DNA of 64,000 nt. Origin: Papio anubis. Lineage: Eukaryota > Chordata > Mammalia > Primates > Cercopithecidae. The position numbers and the translations under genes were made by a program. The number at the start of each line of letters is the position of its first letter. Positions within the stretch are counted from its first letter, which is position 1. The notes below the pieces were generated by a model. That model was not told the DNA's origin, ran no database searches, and was given only the letters and a program-made list of their open reading frames with translations. Below, piece after piece: positions 57,699-64,000 of the stretch. The stretch lies in NCBI RefSeq assembly GCF_008728515.1, contig NC_044981.1, forward strand, positions 97,290,043 through 97,354,042, written 5' to 3'.

Positions 57699-59046
57699 TA
57701 TAACCAGGGAAATGACAGCCTAGTACTTGGGTTTTTAGACTTATTTCATAGTCCTATAAAAAGATTTAAAATAAATTTCAATCATTATATAAAGTATAAA
57801 AGGCAATTTGTCTCTATTTAATGATAATACACTAGAATTTTATTTAAAAGTTAGACATGATAAGTTTTGGGCAATGCACAGCCCAGGGAAACAATTATAT
57901 TTCACAAAATGCTGTGTAGTTTCAGCTTTAGAGACTTATATAAATCAAGATATGAAATTTGCCTTGTAAACCTCTAAAGATAAAGAAAAGAATGTATATT
58001 TGCTCTAGAACCATAAATGAACATTTCCTTATGATATCATTAAATTTGTTTAACTTGCCATGTTAATTGTAAAATCTTGCTCAAATCTAAAGATTATCAA
58101 GTTTTATAATGGGTTAGAATTATTCTATAAATGAGAAAATAACCTATTGTCTCACAGTAACTTTTCGAATAACCTAAATAAACCTATTTTTCAGGTAAAC
58201 TTACATTGATAAATAACAAAAGAGCTGGCAAAATTCACCTTATTCAAAGAGAAAATAAATAAAATTTGTATTTTATCATGATGTAATCGAGACCATAGAT
58301 TGACTTATGAAAGATTGCTTGATTAAATTTTTACTTTCTAATGACTTTGTAAGATAAATAAAGTCTATGATGACAATGGTGATTTACATGTTTACAATTT
58401 TGAGATAGTTGTAAAATTTGTAAATATAATTTATTTAAAACAATTTCAAATTATAAAAGATAATACTATTCTGGTAAATTGATTAGGATGGGCTTTTTTC
58501 CCAATATATATTTTATATTAGTCAGCAATATAAACTTAATATTATACAAAATTGCTTAAAATAGTTTTAAATGTTCTTATTTGTAGTCTGAAGGAAGTAT
58601 GGGATACTAAATACAGAGTTTACCTCTTAACTTTCTAGAAATAATATTGAGTCATTTCATAGTTGAACTTGTATGTACATGTGTAAGATTTTTTCCTAAG
58701 AAAGTTAGTTGCTTAGTCTACTCCCTTACTATAGGCAAATTATTAATTAACATTTATTCTTTATTCTGTTTTGAAAGTAGTGTAACCAAAATACCTGAAA
58801 ATTGAGATTGCCAAGAAGAAGGTGTCATAAATTTTTGAATATTTGGGAAATTTATTGGTTTTAAATGAAGGCTTATTTCAAACAATTCAATGTTATTCAC
58901 ATCCTATAACAGTTTTAAATGTCAACGGGATCAAGTTTTGACCGTGTTATGTCATCTAATTAATTCTTCTGTTAAATGTTTCAACAGAGAGCCAAGACTA
59001 AGTTACCTCAAGACTATATATTCCTCCCTATTTTGGAGTCAGTTTC

Positions 59047-59100
59047 CATTTCTACAGTGTTGTCATCATCACCATCTTCATCATCATTATCATCATGTTC
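59047..59100. repeat. imperfect (CAT)n
   Basis: ttgtcatcatcaccatcttcatcatcattatcatcatg. Confidence 0.8.
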
Positions 59101-59504
59101 TTAATAAGTACACCTAATAGTAGGTATTAAGCAATGAGAAACACTGTTTCCGTATACTGGCTGTCAGGTGCCACATAAATCCTTTAATAGAAATATAATT
59201 CATGAATTGCAGAACTGCATAATTTAACACATAATACATAATGCATGGCAGTGACTCTAGTCAATGGGGAATTCACAAGTCATATTTAATCATCACCCAT
59301 TACAAATGCTAATATATTAATATTTTTATTAATTTGATATTATTAAACAAATGCTAAAGTTTTGCCTAATTTTATTGGGCAAAATTAATTGTATGCAATA
59401 TATTTTCACTAGCCTTCTAAACCTGAAATGTTTTTAAGCAATTGAATTAGAAACATTGTTCAATAAGAATTAAAATATTAGAGGCCTGTGTAGCTATTGT
59501 TGTT

Positions 59505-59790
59505 AATTCAATCAACATTTAAAGAGCTTATGTGTGTACAAGCAGTGCCATGAGAACTTGATCTCTGCTCTACACAGTTCAGGGAGAGAGATACATAGAG
59601 CACCGACAGGTCAGACAGAAAAACAGGATAATGAGTGGAAAATACTGAGAGGATAAAACAAAATCAAGTTGTGAAAACAAAATAATGTGCCTGGTCAAGT
59701 GGAAAGGGCTTCCTAATTAAGTTAAAACTTGAGCCGTGTCCTGAGGTAGGGGATAAAATTGGGATGATGTGAAAGATGAAAGAACTCAGC
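59505..59790 (+). repeat. ancient interspersed repeat (family not assigned)
   Basis: aattcaatcaacatttaaagagc...aagcagtgccatgag...gggagagagatacatagag matches the same mammalian motif series as 17005-17185. A (GA)n run lies just downstream at 59863-59882. Confidence 0.4.
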
Positions 59791-60304
59791 AGGGTACCAG
59801 AGCAAGGAGAAACAAAGGGAAAATATTAATGGAAGTCCCACCAGTAAAAGGAGTGTGAGGAGAAAGAGAGAGAGAGAGAGAGATGGAAGCAGTGGGGAAG
59901 GGGAAAAAGGCTAGATCAGAGAAGTTATGATGGAAAAAAACAATAGATTTTAGTTTGACTTGTTTACTAAAGGAGAAAATGCTATTAATAATTGATATTT
60001 TAAAAATAGATTGTCCTGGAATTGTGAGCCTTTACAGAAGAGAAGCATAGATGTAGAATTAGGAAGACCATTAAGGAAACTCTTTAAGGAGCCTATCAAA
60101 GAAAAATTAGGATATAGCCAGAGATTGACACAGAAGGTAATAGATCAGTGTCAAAATCATAAAACTGGATATATCTGGATATGTTGCTGGAATCTTAGGT
60201 GTGAAATGTAGAAAGTTATCCACCCTCTCTCTGAATCAGTTTTCTCTGACACACAGATACCTAATTAATTCAAAGTGTGTTTTGACTGGCACAAACTATT
60301 ATGC

Positions 60305-60560
60305 AAACTTTTTTTAAACGTAAGTTAACATATAAAATTGCATGTATCATATACAACATGTTTTGATGTATATATACATTGTGAAATGGTTAGATATGTC
60401 TAATTGGCAAATTCATTACCTCACATATTTATTATTTTTGTAGTGAGAACACTTACTCACTCTTTTAGCACTTTTCAATAATATATTATTATTAACTATA
60501 GTGGCCGTGCTGTGGAATAGAGCTCTTGAAATTTTTCTTCCTGCCTAACTGTAAATATAT
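60305..60560 (-). mobile_element. L1M 3' end
   Basis: tgttttgatgtatatatacattgtgaaatgg, cattacctcacatatttatta, gtagtgagaacacttac and tattattaactatagtggccgtgctgtggaatag are antisense L1M 3'UTR. Confidence 0.8.
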
Positions 60561-61527
60561 ACCGGAAAATGACACACATATGGTCTTAAATATTTTCATT
60601 ATGTTTCTTAGAAATAGTCTAAGTGGATAATCAATAAAGCAGCTAATGCACAAATAAGTCTTCACATGTATCTCAATCAGGTGGGGAGAGAGACTAACAA
60701 AATTTTGTTTCATATGTGTGACTCTACAATATAAATTTTGAGGATCTGTAACAATAAGCCCCAGAAAAACCGAGGTTCTAGCAAATCTATTTCCAATGAG
60801 ATGGGAACTAAGACAAAAACAACATAGGGTCATATGTTTTTTTCATTTGATAAATTATCAACTCTCAGTTATCAAGCTAATGATGACAAAATGTTAATAT
60901 TTATTTGTAGGTGTCTAACATGCTATAATTTGTCATTTCATGATTAAGTCATATTTGTTTGTAATCACTGTCAATGTTTCTATAGGCATAATCACGAAAA
61001 AGACATAATGAAATGCCAGAAATTGTTTTCCATATTTTATGTCTGTGTGAGTGCTATTTTTGTTTTGAGATGTACAATGAAGAATCAATGTTCAAACAAC
61101 ATTTGCATATCTCATGTTGTGATCTGAAAAGTAGTACGATTTTTCTATTTTTTTATATCAAGAATGGGTTTCTTGTATACAATTGTCATTGTATTTAAAT
61201 TTTAAAGTAGACTTCTATCTCATGCTAATCAATTTTATATAATGTCATAAGAACATTTTATTTAATATATGTGTAATATATACATTACTAGCTGGTTGTT
61301 CATTTCAGTATCGGGTAGAGATTTTCTTTAGTCTACTTTTATAGAATATTTAATTATCATGGGTTGAGTGTTTAGTGTGACAATTTGTTATAACTTTAAC
61401 AATGAAAATGTTCATACCTTCAAGGATGTTATGTGACAAGTCTGTTGAGAATGATTTTAATATTGATCTTGGACAGTTACAGTTTATGTATTTTTGTAAT
61501 ATTTAATTTTTCTGTGTTCTTCTGTAG

Positions 61528-61692
<165 letters not shown>

Positions 61693-61784
61693 AGCTGGGA
61701 GGCCAAACACCCAAGCACAAACTGTCGTCTTTTTCCAAACAATTTAGCGAGAATGTTTCCTGTGGAAATATGCAACCTGTGCAA

Positions 61785-61790
61785 AATAAA
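61785..61790 (+). promoter_or_regulatory. GRIK2: proximal polyadenylation hexamer AATAAA
   Basis: The canonical hexamer lies 92 nt after the GluK2a stop codon, followed by GT-containing sequence (gagttacctcatgccgctgtgtc). If used, it would give a 3'UTR of only about 110-120 nt without the TAA repeat. Use is not shown. Confidence 0.45.
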
Positions 61791-62481
61791 ATGAGTTACC
61801 TCATGCCGCTGTGTCTATGAACTAGAGACTCTGTGATCTAAGCAGTTGCAATGATCAGACTTGATTTACAAGCATCATGGATCAACCAAGTTACACGGGG
61901 TTACACTGTTAATCATGGGTTCCTCCCTTCTTCTGAGTGAATGTTACATGCGCATTTTGTGGCTGGTTTCAAATGCAGTCCAGTGAGAAATTACAGGTTC
62001 CTTTTGAAGCTCAACTGTTGCCAGGAGATGGAATATCGACGCCCAACAGGGCAACCAATCAAAGTGTCACTAAGAATACAAATATTTGGAATCAGCAAAA
62101 ACTGTAGTGTTACAGAACAGTACAGTCTTCTGAACACCCAGATCATAGAGGTGATGATGCTACTAGCCCCCAACTACTCAGTATAATTATTGTCTGAATA
62201 CACAGTATATGTTTATAGGATGTGAAAAAATGTAATGCAAAACAAATTTGAATCCCATGGCAGTTGGAATATAAAGCAGATGTTTATCACTTATTTTCCT
62301 TTTTTTCTTTTCCTTTTTGTTTTTTTTTTTTTGACAGTCTGTGTCTCTGATTGAGATAGAAATGCCAATTTTTAAGGCAATAATGCTTTTCTTAAGTTCC
62401 CTAAGGCAGAAGATTTAACATGCAACTCTACCATATCCCTTTCTATTCCCTCAACACCTTTTCTCTAACCCCCGTATCCCA

Positions 62482-62511
<30 letters not shown>
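62482..62511 (+). repeat. GRIK2: (TAA/AAT)10 trinucleotide repeat in the GRIK2 3'UTR
   Basis: Ten uninterrupted AAT units. The human GRIK2 3'UTR carries the polymorphic TAA repeat studied as a possible, later disputed, modifier of Huntington disease onset age. This position 0.8 kb after the stop is consistent with being its orthologue. The final unit runs into AAA and so creates AATAAA at 62509-62514. Confidence 0.9.
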
Positions 62512-62516
<5 letters not shown>

Positions 62517-63215
62517 CAGTTGGTTCAGTGATTCTGAATTAAAAGGATAATGTCTTGCAATCTTTAAGTTGTAAAAAGGGCTGAGTATTGGCTGTGTGGA
62601 AGACTAAAGCTTTCATTCTAACATTCAGACATAGCAATCCAAACCCTGTTCCTGCTGTAAATGAACTTGATGGAGCATGGGCAGATCTCAGTGATACGAG
62701 AAAGGGGACTGGTCATCTATAGAAAAATCTGTGAGAGAACTTGGACATGGACTGCATTTATCAATACAGTCACAATGTTAAATGAACAAAATTCTTGAAC
62801 AGTTTTTTTTCAAAAAATGTTCAGGTTTATTTGTGGAAATGCAAGATTTCTATGAAAATAGTTTTTGTATGGAAATTTTTGTAATACTTTTTATCAACAA
62901 AACAAGAACATGTGTTCCTGTCAGGGGTGTGATGTCAAGCATGAATGGTAGTGCGTGTGCACCACCAACGTTTGGTGAAAACTATTTTTATCAAGAGAAA
63001 AGGAATCATAGAAGAGAAATATTTTCAAGTTAGATAATATAAAAGCTAGGTGCACTACCACCACTGCTTACCATGCCACACCCCTGGTTTCCACGAGGCT
63101 GACAACATACTGTAATGAACAATTGTGTGTAAAATGGTAAAAGACACAGACCTCTTGACAACATTGTGATAACAGTTGAGTGCACACAGTTTGCTGTTTG
63201 AATCCAATGCACAAA

Positions 63216-63234
63216 ATTAAAAAAAATCATTAAA
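63216..63234 (+). promoter_or_regulatory. GRIK2: distal polyadenylation hexamers (two ATTAAA)
   Basis: ATTAAA occurs at 63216-63221 and 63229-63234, with a T/GT-rich segment about 40-55 nt downstream. They are the best-placed candidates for the distal GRIK2 3' end within this window. Confidence 0.45.
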
Positions 63235-63260
63235 ATTATGTTCATTTTACTTTCAGCATT

Positions 63261-64000
63261 GTCTATCATTTTTCTCTTGTATGTGTAATGAATGCACTAT
63301 ACACCCTTTACATTAAGAGAAGCACACATCCTAAACATTTCTAGGTCCTCAAGGATGGCCACTTCCCAACTGCCTGAAGACAAGAAGAAAAACACTTGTG
63401 GGAGGGCCTACTCAGATCTGGAAAATGCTGAACTGGGATATAAAAAGTAATCTTAAGTTCAGAGCAGTTAAAATAAGACAAATAGTAGTTCTAGAGGTGA
63501 CAGACATGATACTACCTTTTCTATGAGTGAATATTGACTTTGTACATTAGGTTGTATAAGACTATACAGTGATCACTGAAATTTAAGGTTGAACTCATAT
63601 CCTATTTAATAATTCCTTACACGTTGATAATTCAATGTAATTCACCAAGAAACAGAGAAAGAGATAGGCCTAATATTACTCTTAGTTATGATGTGGCATA
63701 GATGTTCACATACCAATAGGAACTTTTTAAAATGATAAATTGTAACATATACTTTGCTAAGCAAAACAATTATAATCAGAACCACCGAGAGAAAAAAATG
63801 AAAAAGAAGCTCAGTGAAGAATTTTTTTAACTCACAAAAGTTGAATAATCAAAGTGCTTGATATCTAAATTAGATTAAATATCCAAATGTTTTCTAAATT
63901 TCTAGTCTCATGGTCATTTTAAGTTAAAATTCATATGTCAATGATAATTATCTGAAAATATAATTTTAGAGATTGCACAAAGCACTGCTAAAAATTTCAG
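63261..64000. other. downstream flank of GRIK2, no feature recognised
   Basis: AT-rich sequence with no long ORF, no repeat I can name and no RNA gene. It is either flank or the far end of a longer 3'UTR. Confidence 0.6.

Larger units (their letters stand above)
57150..61527 (+). other. GRIK2: GRIK2 region between the GluK2b stop and the GluK2a exon (4.4 kb)
   Basis: The first part may be exonic in isoform b (see the 57102 entry). The rest is intron. It opens with a very long pyrimidine tract, then holds unassigned AT-rich sequence (57830-59500), an old repeat near 59.5 kb and an L1 3' end at 60.3 kb. Confidence 0.85.
61693..63260 (+). other. GRIK2: GRIK2 3' untranslated region (3' limit inferred)
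   Basis: The region follows the TAA stop and contains a canonical hexamer at 61785-61790, a (TAA)10 repeat at 62482-62511 with AATAAA at its edge, and ATTAAA hexamers at 63216-63221 and 63229-63234. A T/GT-rich stretch follows around 63270-63290 (tctcttgtatgtgtaatg), which suits a downstream cleavage element. I infer a distal cleavage site near 63250-63260, but sequence alone cannot fix it. No long ORF of recognisable identity lies here. Confidence 0.65.

Noticed and set aside
57186..57723. Three overlapping ORFs of 118-170 codons rich in Phe, Leu, Ser and Pro
   Set aside because: All are translations of the (CCTT)n/(CTTT)n tract in different frames; low complexity and no family resemblance.

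Overview
The window is mammalian nuclear DNA, AT-rich, intron-dominated and full of primate interspersed repeats (Alu, L1, MaLR LTRs, MIR, L2). The one protein-coding gene is the 3' end of GRIK2, which encodes the kainate-type glutamate receptor subunit GluK2 (GluR6), on the + strand. The full-length, young-looking Alu at 14.3-14.6 kb has variants that I associate with Old World monkey AluY lineages, so a macaque- or baboon-like primate is my best guess. Species assignment is inference. A 100-N assembly gap (11225-11324) interrupts an L1.

Layout. 1-27512 is the 3' part of a GRIK2 intron, with a mosaic of nested L1 and Alu copies at 6.4-11.2 kb. Exon A (27513-27738) encodes part of the S2 ligand-binding lobe, including the glutamate-contacting Glu738. 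A 20.7-kb intron follows, with an L1/Alu/LTR nest at 35-39 kb, an inverted pair of THE1-like LTRs at 40-41 kb, and facing polypurine and polypyrimidine tracts at 43-44 kb. Exon B (48458-48708) encodes the end of S2 and membrane segment M4. An alternative exon at 57102 encodes the GluK2b tail (ESSIWLVPPYHPDTV, stop). It lies about 200 bp upstream of a ~350-nt pyrimidine tract. Exon C (61528-61692) encodes the GluK2a tail ending in the PDZ ligand ETMA, followed by the 3'UTR with a (TAA)10 repeat. Beyond about 63.3 kb is downstream flank.

Exons A, B and C join in frame to 213 residues. Counting back from the 908-residue length of GluK2a puts every known functional residue (E738, C750/C804, S846, S868, K886) at its published number. 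The b exon gives the shorter 869-residue isoform. The window therefore holds the whole C-terminal splice switch that decides trafficking, palmitoylation, SUMOylation and PDZ binding of GluK2.

The least ordinary observation is a set of short (about 80-105 bp) non-transposon duplications scattered through the introns. There are four direct pairs and one inverted pair, four of the five spaced close to 1 kb. There are also three perfect short-loop hairpins of the kind left by template-switch mutation. I found no evidence for an undescribed gene system; this duplication pattern and the architecture around the GluK2b exon deserve the second look.
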